From the NCBI GenBank assembly GCA_037576215.1, contig JBANDB010000007.1, forward strand, positions 2,883,001 to 2,947,000: 64,000 nucleotides of DNA. The letters are read 5' to 3'. The stretch is from Armillaria gallica (Eukaryota > Basidiomycota > Agaricomycetes > Agaricales > Physalacriaceae). The stretch's first letter is position 1; each line of letters starts with the position of its first letter. Of the stretch, positions 37,787 to 49,348 are shown one piece after another. The position numbers and the translations under genes were made by a program. The notes below the pieces were generated by a model. That model searched no databases and was not told the DNA's origin. It saw nothing but the letters and a program-made list of their open reading frames with translations.

Positions 37787-40700
37787 CTACTCAGACTCTC
37801 CCTCATCAGAGGCGTCATAGTCGTAGGACGTAGGGTTGGATCGGCGTTCGTTGAGGAGGCTGGGAAGCGGCCCCAAAAGGACTTTGAGCTTCTTGGTGAT
37901 AGTGTTAGCTCCATGCCATTGGGCGGTAGCGGCCGCGTCTGTGGCGTTCTCATTCTCTGTCTTTCGACGCTTTTTGTTCACAGGAATAGGGTCCTCGAAC
38001 TCTCCGTCGATCTTCAGCCGCCCCATGAGTGCATCGACGCTCGCTCTCTCTGCATATCGGCCGATATCCCGCATCGCCGTCAGCCACATGGGGCCACAAT
38101 TGAAAAAGTCTTTCCAGTGGTCCATGGAAATGGCCAGGTGATGATTCTCTGAACTCTTGTTAGCTCGGGGTAGTAATAATGAAACAGTGAGGACACACTA
38201 GTGGGGGCAAGCTTCCGTCGAGCAAAGTCAGCAATCTTGGCATGGCGCATTTGCTCCCACATGACTACAGCGAGCTTGAGCGTTTCACGGATAGGCATGC
38301 CCTTTTTTGTGGGCCGCTTGAAGGCTGCACTGAGGTCCTGGCGCTCTTTCAAACCCAAAGCATCCAGGAATGCAAAGACGATGGTATGGATAGCTTCTTG
38401 GGACATCAGTTTCTGCACAAGAGGCAGTCAGAGATGATTGGCCGTCACTTTATCCCCAGTAGCCACATACCTGCTTCGCTACCTTGCCTTGAGCCAGGTG
38501 GCGGCGAACACCGCGTTTGTGCTTGACTTTGATCTCAGAGATGGCGATAGACTGATCTGACACGACCAGATGCTGTGTCGCAGGGGCGATGCTGTATAAC
38601 GGCCTGTCAACCCCGACCAGTCTGGCGCCCGCCACAGGCGATTGAGCGCGACTTCCTGCCAAAGCGACAACAAAGCGTGTGGGAGAGATGGCCTGCGGTG
38701 AGGCGTTCAGTCAAAAGATGTAGTGGAGGGGAGGGAGACGCACTTTGAAGTGGGACATCCGTTCGCTCGATGGGTGGGAGTACTGGACACTGTTCACCCA
38801 CCTATCGGAATGCACGCGTATCATGCATTGGAGTTCATTGTGATCGCTCACAGGTACGCCGACAAACGAGCTGTGATTGTGAAATTGCGGCAAGGCACCG
38901 GTCCACTTCTGGTCGCTTTGCCATTGCATGAGAACGCCGAGGTAGTTGTCAGCCTGAAGGTCATTCTCGTCCACTAGAAACAGACAAAGATAGGAATGAG
39001 CTGAGGGCACGGTTAGTCTGAGGGCATGTGAGGAATTCTCAGAGTCTTACCCCTGCATGGTGGTGGGAGATGAAAGTAGCGGGCGACTTTGAATAGCAGG
39101 CGGTCTGCAGGTATGTGTATAATGCCGTCATGGATGATCCAGTTACTGAATTTCAGCTGCAAGGTGGAATCTGTGTTGTCTCGGAGATCATAAACCATGG
39201 TTTTTACTGCGGCAACGGATGAGGGGCAATGGCGCGAAGGATGCGATAAACACCCACCGCATATGGCGCGGCTTAGCTGTGCCGGCTCCTTGGGTAGCCT
39301 TGGATCTTCTTCGAAGGGGCTTACATAGCAACCCTCCCTGCTGTCAGTGATAGCTGTCTGTGGTAGGTAAGACAAGGCGCGCCTGCAGGCCTTCACACTT
39401 ACATAGAAATAGTTCATGACTCGTTGCCTGCTAAACCAGGACTCTGCTCTTTCTTCGAAGCACACGTACACATAATACTCTAAGGGAGCAGCCTGCGTAA
39501 GTGGAACCCAGACGGCTCCGATGCGATCTTCGAAACTCGTAAGAGCCCCTGGGAGGGACAATCACATGGAAGCGTGGTCGGTGAGATCCCCAGTTGCCAC
39601 CAATCGAGCGAGCCCTGAAGGGGTGGACAGGAAGACCGCGATGCGTGAGCCATCTATGGAGGCATTAGCGTCTGTTGAGTAGCCATTACAGGCCGCCACC
39701 TACCGCCGGGTGCTGGACAGGCCCACAGCTGAGGGATCTGTTGGAGGAGATCGCTGAGGTCCATGTAAATGCGGTCATGCATCGGTCGCCAGGGCGTTGG
39801 GATGACCGGTTGCACATAGCGGAGGCGGGCCGAATCGACGGGTACCACAGCAGCTTGGGTTTGGTTGGCCTCGATATGGCAATGGATAGTGACTGATTCG
39901 AGACATTGAGTTATGAAACAGTGGGCTCGGACTGCTTACCTTCAATAGGGGTGCCGGGCAAAAATGCATGGACACACGAAAGGGGCATAAAGGTCTGCTC
40001 CTTATCGTCACTCTGAGCCGCTCCAGCTTGAGAAGCGGCGAGAGCAGATGGCTCCTCGCTGGCGCTGGAATCATGAGAGTCGCCCCTGTCTGTCTAGATA
40101 AGCTGGTCGCCTTCGGCGTCACGGTCGGCAGTGTCTGTTCGCTCGTCATCACTGCTATCGGGGTCTCCGCTCGATGTGTCGTCTGCCTCGCCGTCATCTT
40201 CCTCGTTGCCTGGCTCGTTCGACTCCTGTGGCCGATTAGTCATGCCTCCCTCGCTGCTGCAGCCGCCACCTTCCCTGGTGTTATCGCTTTCCTCTTCGCT
40301 TGGCTGCTTCGAGCCTCGAAAGGGCTTGTTGGGTGGTGAGTGCGTTTGTGCCCGGTTTATGCAGTCATGCCCACTATCCTCTTCACTAGATCCACCCATA
40401 GCTACATCCGGAGGGCCACTGGCAACAGCGTGGCTCTCATAACCGCAGCCATCATCAGAATCCTCCACAAGGATGCGTGGCTGATCATCAAGGGGGGGAT
40501 ATGCTTCATCATCGCTAAAGAATCGCTGCTCATCGAAGTTGAGCGGATTCAAATCAGGCGGCCAATCGAATTCCATGGGGGTGGCTGGATTCTCATAGTC
40601 AGGGGATAAAACCTGGCCGTACAAAAGCGACTGTGGGTCGGCTTGTGTATATGGCGGGTAGCAGAATCGGGGCAACGGCAGGGGACTTGGTGAGGCCGTC

Positions 40701-41648
40701 TCTGGTTCGGATGCTGAGGAGGAAGAGTAGGAGACTAGATGCTTCAAACCTCCATCATTATCCAGGGACTTGAGTGGTGCTGCAGGCACAGGGGAGGGGC
40801 TCTTCTCCGGTGGTTGAACTGCCATTGAGTGACCGCCAGCGCCTGTAGGCGGGACTGAGACAGAGGGGGAAGATATGGTTGGGGCTGGAGGTCCTTCGGC
40901 AGGCGCAGGGGAGGGCGACGGTTGGACTGCTGTCAAGTTGCTCTCAGGGCCTCCTGGATCGAGTGAGGCTGAACGACCAGGGAGTGTCGGTAATTTAGGC
41001 ACCTCAGGTGGTGCAGGTGAAGAGCTCTTCTCCGGTGGTTGGACTGCTGCGAAGTTGCTCTGAGCAGGTCCAGGCTGGATTGAGGCGGAACGAGATGGGA
41101 TAGTTGGTGATTGAGGTCTTTCAGCAGCGGCAGGGGAAGTACTCTTATCCGGCGGTTGGACTGCCATTGAGTTACTCTCAGCACCTCCAGGGACGAGTGA
41201 GACTGAACGAGAAGGGACGTTTGGTGGAGACTGTGCGGGACTGCTGATAGGTTCGGGGGTAAGCGATGAGGGGGGAGTCAAGAGCTGAGGACATGATCAG
41301 ATAGATGAACGCATACATGAGCAGGGAGCCTACCTCGAATGGGCGCAGTTCTGGATGGTCTGCAAGGAAGCGAGCAACTGCGGCTGTGGGTTTATCTGCT
41401 GCATGACGGTGTCGCTGATCAATGCATCCCAGTGAATGACCAAGCCTGTGTCGGCCACTATCTGCAGCAATTGGTCACGGTTGCGAGGGAGGCGTCGGAT
41501 GGTTTTGTCAAGCTGGCCTCGCATCTTCCCACCAGAACCTAGGGGCACAATGAGTGGAGATGCACTGGCGAAAGGTGTGGCTTACCCTGAGCTGGTATGC
41601 GGTAAGACGTTCAAAGAAATCAAGTGTATATTCATCGATTGGCGGCAT
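37787..41648 (-). pseudogene. Large proline/serine-rich protein gene of the KDZ cassette, two in-frame stops
   Basis: Start ATG 41648 (MPPIDEYTLDFFERLTAYQL), short intron, exon ending at about 41335, intron, then a long exon (41281-about 39950). Its first part is four repeats of about 39 aa built on SRSxSxxPGxxxSNxxAVQP and EKSxSPxP, followed by acidic sequence. TAG at 40096-40094 interrupts, but the frame continues to FMPLSCVHAFLPGTPIE and a splice site. Later exons read PWRPMHDRIYMDLSDLLQQI, then TGA 39564-39562, DRIGAVWVPLTQAAPLEYYV, ENDLQADNYLGVLMQWQSDQ and, at the 3' end, an acidic tail ending 37787. No known domain is recognised. The conserved-looking coding on both sides of each stop argues for a recently dead gene. 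Same strand as KDZ. Confidence 0.55.
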
Positions 41649-42015
41649 TTTTGGTAGAGAGCTGAAGCGCTGGAAGCAGAATATGTTGGTAGCAGATGGA
41701 GGGTGGACTGAAGGTATGTGACCGTTTTTTGAGGTGGTTTGCCTGGTTTTTTTTGACTAGATGTACAGCTCAGAAATTCCGGGATTGTCTGCGGTATTGA
41801 TTGAGCAAGGCATTGCCAAACAACTGGCGATAGTCATGTGAATTCCATTCATGCTGAACTTCAATGTTCTAATTGCTGTCCTGGTCACGGCGGAGGCAGC
41901 ATCTTCAGATGAACTTTCTGACTTGTGGTATGAAAAGACAATGGGGCTGATATAAGCAGCGTTTGTTTGGACAGCGACGACGCCAAACAGAATTTTTTTC
42001 CTTGCTGCTCCGCTC
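41649..42015. promoter_or_regulatory. Divergent promoter region between proline-rich and GRF genes
   Basis: 367 bp separate two start codons pointing away from each other (41648 minus, 42016 plus). A bidirectional promoter is inferred from the layout; no specific core element is identified. Confidence 0.35.
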
Positions 42016-43792
42016 ATGCGATGTCCCACATGTGATACGCCTCTCAACCTACCCAGACTTTGCACTGGCGCCTATTCATTAGAGAACAATGGGAGATACT
42101 TTATCAAGGTAGGTCTACAAATGCCGGGCGCTGGGGTTAAGCTGATGGGCTGTTGACAGTGCCCAGGCTATATCACACCGGACGAGAGGCACCGCGGGGT
42201 CGTCCAGACGTGCAATTATTTCCGCTGGATAAAGCGTGAGCGGGCGCTTCAGATTCTTGACGATAACCCAGAGCAGCAAGTGCAAGAGTTCGAGCGGGCA
42301 GGGACCATGCAGTCTGTGTTCAGAGTGTCGATGCCGAAAAACGCGACGAGCGATGCCCCCCAGATGCCAAAAAAGAAGCGGGCGAGATGCTATTGCGGCA
42401 CTGTCGCGAGTGCCCTATGTGGCTATTGTCGAGCGCATTGTTGGGAAAAGACTGCAGCGGGCGAGAAATCCATTTGCGGATTTCATAGCTATCCTAATTC
42501 GACGGTCCCTGGCGGCGATGCTGAAGGCTCCGAGGAGATGGCGTCAGCGCATGCAGAGGAGAGATCGCTAGTTGACGGGCCACGACCAGGCAATGAAAAC
42601 CACACCTTCTTTTCCAGGCATATTGACAGCGACTGGGGAGCGCTTCTTCAAGACCGCGGTTACCCTGTGGAGAGGGCGGCTTCTTCAGCGATGGCAGGGA
42701 GAACAGTGGGTGCGGTGGGAGTGGCAAGCACGTCGGATCAAGGCAGACGTAGAGATCGAGAGCTCAACCACAGGGAGCGCTCGATTACACTGTCCCTGTT
42801 CATAGAGGTCAGTGCTTGCAAGTTGTGGTACATCTAGCTGATGGTCGAACCAGGATAAAAAGCCAGCGGAGGTGTTTAACATTGAGGTGACCAGCAAGGA
42901 CTGGCCAATGTTCGAGCCGAGAAAGTATACCCTGATTTTGCGTGCATGCAGTATCGAAGAAGGGTGGCTGGAATTTTTCCAGAAATGGGAGAATGGTCTG
43001 TGGATTCACACCGAGGCCAGTTTCAGAGTTCAAAGGCAGGATCATGTCGTCCTGCGCTTGTGGGGAGTCAAGATCTGTCCTGGCTATCAGGCGAAGAAGA
43101 GTTACGCTCATCGTCTATCTCTTCGGTGTTGGATATCTCGGATGAAGATCAGCCCAGTCCAACAAAAAGTGTGCGCAAGGGAAAGGGCCGGGCTGTTGAG
43201 AATTTGACAAGGTAAGCCTGCTGCCAGCTTACCGAAATGAGAGCCAGGTTTTTATGGAATGTACAGGTCACCCAGCCCGCAGGGGAGCTCCTCGGGCATC
43301 ACCAAAGGCATACAGGCCATTGATCTGACATCGGACACAGACGATGAGGATCAGCCCGCACTGCGGTGAGTGCTGGTGTTTCTGAGATGGTGTAGTCGAG
43401 CTCAAAGCAGCATACAGAGCGGTGGTAGGAGAATCGCCAGCAGCAACAGTGTCTGCGACCATGCTTCCGCCATCATCTGGTAGACGACTGCACGAGGCAG
43501 TACCCGGTCGAACGGACAACGGATGGCCGTTCAAATGGGCTGTTGACCAGCATGAGTGCTTCCGTCAGGTTGAAGCGATACTGGCAGACAAGACTCGAGA
43601 TGTGAAGCCGGCTGAGGCTTTCAAAGAGGTAGTCCCGGTATGTCTAGGATTGTCCAGAGAGGCGCCTGGAGATGGCTGATGGCATGTTCTCTTTAGCAGG
43701 CGAAGCGATGGGTTGGATCGACTTGGAGCCGCCACTACAAAGTCTGGAAGGAGATTAAAAATGACGCGGAACATCACAAAGGCGGGAATTGA
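42016..43792 (+). pseudogene. GRF-type zinc-finger protein of the KDZ/TET cassette, probable one-base frameshift
   Basis: Exon 1 (42016-42108) and exon 2 (42160-42807) encode a GRF zinc finger: RCPTCDTPL at the start, GRYFIKCPGYI across the splice and TCNYFRWI. A cysteine-rich patch follows (RCYCGTVASALCGYCRAHCW). Exon 3 from 42854 (DKKPAEVFNIEV.., WGVKICPGY) then needs a one-base shift at about 43080-43095 to enter the next open segment (EEELRSSSISSVLDISDEDQ). After that, clean introns lead to GWPFKWAVDQHECFRQVEAI, then KRWVGSTWSRHYKVWKEIKN and TGA 43792. GRF fingers bind single-stranded nucleic acid in other proteins. It is divergently placed from the proline-rich gene and lies between KDZ and TET genes. 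The shift may be damage or a sequence error. Confidence 0.65.
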
Positions 43793-44267
43793 CTCAAGCG
43801 ATAAAACTGGGAAGAGGACCAAAGGAGGCGTGCTGGTCCAATTTTATGGACAGGGAATGAGAGCTGTAGCATATAAAAAATGCAGAATAACTAAATGTCT
43901 AGATAAAGATTGAGAATAGCAACCCCACTCTACTATATTGACCAGTCTCAAGATGTCTTGGATTCTGGAGAGACAAAGGTGGCACAGGGTCGTCGAGCTA
44001 TAAGTGCCATTCATCTGGATTCTCTTATCCATGGCGTGCAGTACGGAGCATATTGTGTACCCCATAAATGTGACCATCCCAATTGTTTGGCTCAAGACTG
44101 TTTCCTCCTGAGCAGTGGCGCAGCATGAACCTGAGTGAGTCTTCGAATTAAGGGTAGAAAGTCCTGAAAGAGAATAATGATTCTGACGCCATGCGACCAT
44201 CATGTCACTGCTATGTCACTCTCATCGTAGCAACTCGGAGCTTATCGCCGTTTGTCTGCGAACAACC

Positions 44268-45010
44268 ATGACCACCGACAACAAGATTACTCCCTTGAAA
44301 GCTAGCAGCGATGACGCAGAGAAGGTCCAGCTGTGTTGCCAGACTGTGGGGTAGCAGTATGAGGAAACTCAGGCTGGGTATCAGGTGCGTACTATGTGCT
44401 CTTCGTTCTATACATTTACTCATTTTTCACGCTGTTTGCTAGGAACAAAAGCTCACTGGGGAGTCCTTGCATTAACACGATTACTGTGGAGACCGAATTC
44501 ACCCTTCCTGAACTGCCATCACTGTTGATCTCTTTGTCATCGGCTCTGTCAGAGGCAACGGCCTCTGTATCTGTGGGTACTAGCACCATGGATATACCAA
44601 GCGCGGCTGTTATTGCAGCATCCCAGCAGCTGAACGTGTTTGGACAGCCCATCCTTGTCCTTCCGCCATCGTTGCCATCGCCAATCGCGAGCCCCCTACC
44701 TTCCATACCCCAGAATCCCCCTGTGCATCCACAGACCGCCGACGCTGAGTGGACCCGCCACATCAATCAGATTGCACAGGGGTCCCTCTTTCTCATATCA
44801 GTGCTGGCGACAGCGAAGACGGGCTCATTGGCATCGATCTCGTTGGATATCGATGTCGATCGACTCTCTCAGCAGCTCTTTGAGATGTCTGAGAGCATCA
44901 GCTTTGTGGAGGAAAACATTGCAGAACCACTCCAAGGACACAGAGGCGATGATTGGGATTCATCAAGCTTGCGCCGCTCAAGCAGCACGCTCACAGTGGA
45001 GTGGGCGTAG
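44268..45010 (+). pseudogene. Small acidic protein remnant, unknown
   Basis: ATG 44268 opens MTTDNKITPLKASSDDAEKV, stopped by TAG at 44352-44354, with the same frame going on to a splice donor (GTGCGT) and an acceptor at about 44451. From there a 180-codon frame runs to 45010: serine/alanine-rich (LLISLSSALSEATASVSV), proline-rich (LPPSLPSPIASPLPSIPQ) and finally an acidic helix-like part (DVDRLSQQLFEMSESISFVE). The phase across the intron is unclear. No domain is recognised. It sits between the GRF and TET genes, so it may be another cassette component. Confidence 0.35.
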
Positions 45011-45473
45011 CAATGTGGGCGTATGTATGAGGCTGGTGATCACTCAACAGCAGGGAGATGAAGTTACAGCAGGACATGTACATATCTACTACTACTACAC
45101 CACTCACATCATTGTGTTTATTTCTCTTCAATACAGCAGTGTTATCTTTTTCTTGACCTGACCAGCATTTGAACAGCAAAGATACATCTGAAGATGGTGA
45201 TAAGATGTCTGAAGATTGGAATTGCAGGGGCTGTCTTATCATGATGGGCAGTACATCTGAAGATTGGAATCATGCAAGGCATCTTAAGATGAGGAGGGAT
45301 AGAATAAGCAAGAGAAACATTTATTATACAAGGCAACTACAGATCCAAGTAAATACACTACTACTGCTCAATAGGCACCAATATTTCTTCCAGCTTTGAT
45401 AACAGCCCAAGGCCCATCTCCCATCGCTTGGATTTGTGCTGCTTCATGGCAGCATGCGCAGCTGGGTCTTGTG

Positions 45474-46904
45474 CTAGCATCTCCTTCTCTGTGCGAAATC
45501 CATTATCCACCCAGCGAAGAATTCCTCCCGCCAGAAATTGTGTAAACGAGATGCGGCTTTCACCTTCTGCAGGGGGGTGTTGGAGTGGGTGATTGTAGCG
45601 GACAGAATGAAGATAGTAGCTGCATGCGGGAACTGGATGAAAAGTTTGAGCTCCCAGAGAACAATGTGCGCTCCTTGACGGTGGTCAAAGCGGCCGAGCG
45701 CAGTAATAGCACACCACCCATAAGGACAGTTGAGGATGTCGCGATGCTTGAAAGTCCAGACGTTGCCGCCAAAATTGAAAGCAGCGCAGGGGAAGACTGA
45801 CCGAGGGAAGTTTGATTGGAGGTGGGGAAGTTTCTTGTACAATGCCTTGAGATGCTCTTCGTAATGAGAGTGAAGGCGAGGAGCCCAGAGATTATAAGAG
45901 GCTACTGCAATGGGATGAGCAAAGGAGCTAAGCAGGAAGCAAAGAGCCTTACCGCTGGCATAAGTGGCCATGCGAATAACTGCCTCGCTGCCCACCAATC
46001 AATTGACGATGGCTGCCAACACGCTGTTTTGAAGGCGTGCGGGAACCTTTTGCCCTTTCCCATACGAGATGCCCACATTGATGGCAGGAAAGGCCCCGCG
46101 GTGGTGCTTGGATGCCCGATGAAAGTTGGCGCCCTCGCCTTCAGCCATGATCTCATCGTAGGCATCCATGCAGGCAGCAGAATACGTCGCATCGTGAGGT
46201 TGGCTGGCCATGACTGCTACGATGCGACCCCCCGATCGACGATGGGCCTAGGGTCACTAAAGAAAGGCCTGATGAGCATTTGAAAGTGATATCAAATGCA
46301 CGCAGCTTACTATCCTTCCCACGGCACTTCAGAAAACCCCAGGGCAAGGAGCTCCTTGATCGTATACTCCCTGTCCGCGTCGGGTTCCTTAAAGTTGAGG
46401 GCGGAGTAGGCACCCTGGGCAGATGGGAGAGCCTCCGTTACAAGGCCGGTGTGGATGGGCTCAGCCGCCTCTCGGATCATCTTTGCAGTGCGCTCGGACG
46501 GGCGATGGCCTTCAGCTGCGAATTTTTGCACCCTCACCTTGCGCCTCTTTCGATGGCGCCTAGGAACAGACGCTCCTTTGTCGCTAGAGGCCCCGTCGGG
46601 CCTATCATCTGCCGGTTCTAAGGGGCACGCGTGCACTTGGAGGCCTCTGCGGATGTGGACGCTGATGGCGACGAGTGCGATGGGAGGCAGTCGGGCATGA
46701 TGTGGATGTCGTCGAGCTCATCGAGGTCGTCATCAAGGGAGTGAGCGTTTTCTAGTTCAACAGCCTCGTGAAAAAAAGTGCTGACGTCGACGTCGACTGC
46801 AGCGGGTTGACGAGGAGGTCGGTGACGGTGGGAGGTCCGAGGATGGGGGCGAGACGAGGGTTGAAGACGCGACCCGAGCGCGTGGCTCTCAGGGTCCAAA
46901 GCAT
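45474..46904 (-). pseudogene. TET/JBP-type 2-oxoglutarate/Fe(II) dioxygenase, decayed
   Basis: The core reads FPCAAFNFGGNVWTFKHRDI (about 45790-45720), with HRD as the HxD iron ligands. Then come NCPYGWCAITALGRFD, AHIVLWELKLFIQFPHAATI, the distal histidine in ATITHSNTP, and an arginine in AASRLHNFW for 2-oxoglutarate. Upstream AINVGISYGKGQKVPARL and MASQPHDATYSAACMDAYDE are typical of the mushroom family. Such enzymes oxidise 5-methylcytosine in DNA. Damage: TGA at 46001-45999 with open frame on both sides (SVLAAIVN, LVGSEAVIRMATYASG), a probable one-base loss in the C6/G6 run 46228-46233, and frame changes in the N-terminal part (46904-46310) near a T7 run. An intron with good sites separates YASG from VASYNLW. 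It is convergent with the small acidic gene. Confidence 0.75.
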
Positions 46905-47209
46905 GCTAAGAAGGCGGGTGGCAGGGCCACGACTTAGCGAGGTGCCCTAGGGCCCATGGCAGTCAGCAATGGTGTTAACAGAAGGGCAGGCCTGCGACAG
47001 ATGCACCGAACAGGCACACAAGGCCGCCAGGCTTGTTGCATTGGACCCAGGGGTGATTCCGTGCACAAGAAGCCCGGCAGCCTTGTGAGGACGTTGGATG
47101 CACCGGGGCAGGCTAATAAACAGCCCTTACCTGCTCTGAGTCTGGCAAAAACACGATGCCTGTGGGGTAATTCGGCAGTCTATACCGCTGAATGCTACGC
47201 ATGCGAAGC
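46905..47209. other. No recognised gene
   Basis: A plus-strand frame (46956-47294) runs through, but its end lies in an inverted repeat and its mirror image is also open, so it is judged a repeat-borne chance frame. Confidence 0.4.
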
Positions 47210-47600
47210 GCGAGAGAGGAGATCGCCAACAACAGTCTATACCATTGCAGGGGCGAGCCGAAGGAGACCTTGCAGCAGTCTAACCGCCGGGTGAGGCCGT
47301 CGATGGGTGGGGAGTTAGCTGGAGAACCTTAGGGAGAGAATAAGAGGGGTGAGAGCCCAGGGTTGTAGCAGAGTTGGAATATGGTTGATTGTTCCATGTG
47401 ATCGACGCGCAGAGTCACTGACACGTGATTGCGTGACTGATCATCTGCAGATGAATTGTGTGAATTCATGCGCCGCCTGATTTCTCATCTGCAGCTAACT
47501 CCCCACCCGTCGACAGTCTCATCCGGCGGTTAGACTGCTGGTGGGCTTAGTTTCAGGCGCCTGCGCGACGGTATAGACTGTCGTCAGCTCTGCACCCAGA
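47210..47600. repeat. Imperfect inverted repeat, ~110-bp arms
   Basis: 47210-47320 (with AACAGTCTATACC and CAGTCTAACCGCCGG ... GGGTGGGGAGTTAGCT) recurs inverted at about 47490-47600 with moderate divergence and gaps. The spacer holds a CATCTGCAGATG motif at 47442. It may mark the right end of the KDZ/TET cassette or two abutting element ends. Confidence 0.65.
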
Positions 47601-49348
47601 TGTGGAATTGGAGGGGCAAGAGCTTGAAGATTTCCTGCGGCGCTGCAGTACAGGCATGGGAGTGGAGATTGGACGAGCGCGAAGGCCTCTGAAGATGGAC
47701 GTACCGATGGAGTGCCCATCTGCAGATGCGCTTGGAGGGCACCTCCACAAAGGCATGTCGTCGCCGCGGTGAAGTGCAGGCCTTGGGCTTTTGTTTGCAC
47801 TTGAATTGGCATACCAAGCGCATCTGCAGAGAAGGAGAGGTTAAGTGGCCTGCTCTCATGTACGCGCCTCGAGCACTCACTCCCAGATACAGCCGGCGCC
47901 AGGCATCATCTTCAGACGCTCCCGTCGTCTTAGCGTATCAGGTATGTAATGGTATCCAGACTACCATCTGCAGACGCGGGTCAGTCTCGCGTAGATCCAT
48001 ATCGAGGACTCACCCTTAATGCGCCACCTTTGGAAAGTGTTTGTCCGCCACCAGATGGCACTCTTCCTTGACATCCGCTCGGACATGAGCTCGCGTAGCC
48101 AGGCGACCTGTACCGAAACCTACAGACACCATACTCAGTGCTTGCCCTTGCTTCGTACCCACCCTCTTGGAGCAGGCAGGTGAAGAAGCGAAACAATCTA
48201 CAAGGGCCTTAAGATCCCCACGGAGAGTAGTCACTCTGTACCCATGGGCCACCCGTCTTTCTTCTCGGAGGATGGCAGTCGCTCTCGAGATTCAGGCTGC
48301 AATGAGTTTCACAGTGAGCTCGGCAATTTGTCAGACATCCCCATCGCGTTGGATGAATCCTGTCCTCGTTGTGGCGCTGTCGTCCAGGGCATAACTCAAA
48401 CCACGGAAGCACCCGCAACCGCCTCTGCAGAAACAAGAGTTTGGAGATTTGTTCCGGCGCTGCGGTACGGGGATGGCTGTGTTGAGATGGGGTGAGTGCG
48501 AAGCTGTCTGAAGATGGGCACAGCTGATTGAGCGCTCATCTGCAGACGTGCTTGGATTACATCTGAAGACTAGAAGATCGTTACGCGTCTTCAGTCATAG
48601 AAGTACTCCCACAACTCAAGTAATCTGTGAACAGGTGAGTACATATTGCTTATAGCGTGGTGCAAATTTGCCGACTGAGAGCAGCTTGACAAACTTTAAA
48701 TCACAAAGGGATCTTTGCAGGCTATTGGGATCGATCACTTCCTACTGACTATTGGCGTATAGGACAGAAGAGAACAGAGGCAACGACATAGCATACAGAA
48801 CCCTGGGAATGGAGTCTTCACAGGCGGTGAGTTTTCCGAGCTTGAATTGTTCATTAGATTGATGTGATGTTTTGTGTTCAAATCTGCAGATGGGGTGGTT
48901 GAAAGTGCTCCAACTTGAAGTCACAGACTCAGGGAGGGGATGGTGGGCCTAGAATGACGGGTTCACTGACTAACATATGGGGGGATACTGAGGAGAGAGC
49001 ATCTGCAGATGCTACGGGGACTGACCCTCGAGGATACTGTTTGGGACTTGGAAGAAATTGCCGCGGTATCAAGGTTATGTAATATATGGGCCAGGTTTAT
49101 TTATTATATTAACGTTTTTGCAACTGATGGTTATTTATTTGAATTTTCAAAAGTAAATACATATAATAATGGCCCTATGAAGGGTTTTTAAAAGTTTTGA
49201 GTAATTGTTTTCAATCATAGGGTGCCTGATGGCGCCATCGATCCCGAGACTGTGACAGAGTAACGGACTCTAGGCCCTTTCCAAGGTCACATGACTCTCC
49301 GAGTTCAGATCGATTTGCCGAAATCCGGTAACAGAGCATATCTGGGAG
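47601..49348. repeat. Second motif-rich gene-free region
   Basis: CATCTGCAGATG occurs exactly at 47717 and 49000, and CATCTGCAGAC, CATCTTCAGAC, CATCTGAAGAC and TCTGAAGATGG forms occur near 47821, 47907, 47965, 48506, 48537, 48559 and 48882. Blocks at about 47830-48020 and 48385-48430 are diverged direct copies of sequences at about 29030-29300 and 30955-31005. No gene is recognised. Confidence 0.65.

Noticed and set aside
46956..47812. Two opposed frames both ending in TVYT.. and SSLTAG
   Set aside because: The shared ends are the two arms of an inverted repeat read in opposite directions, not related genes.
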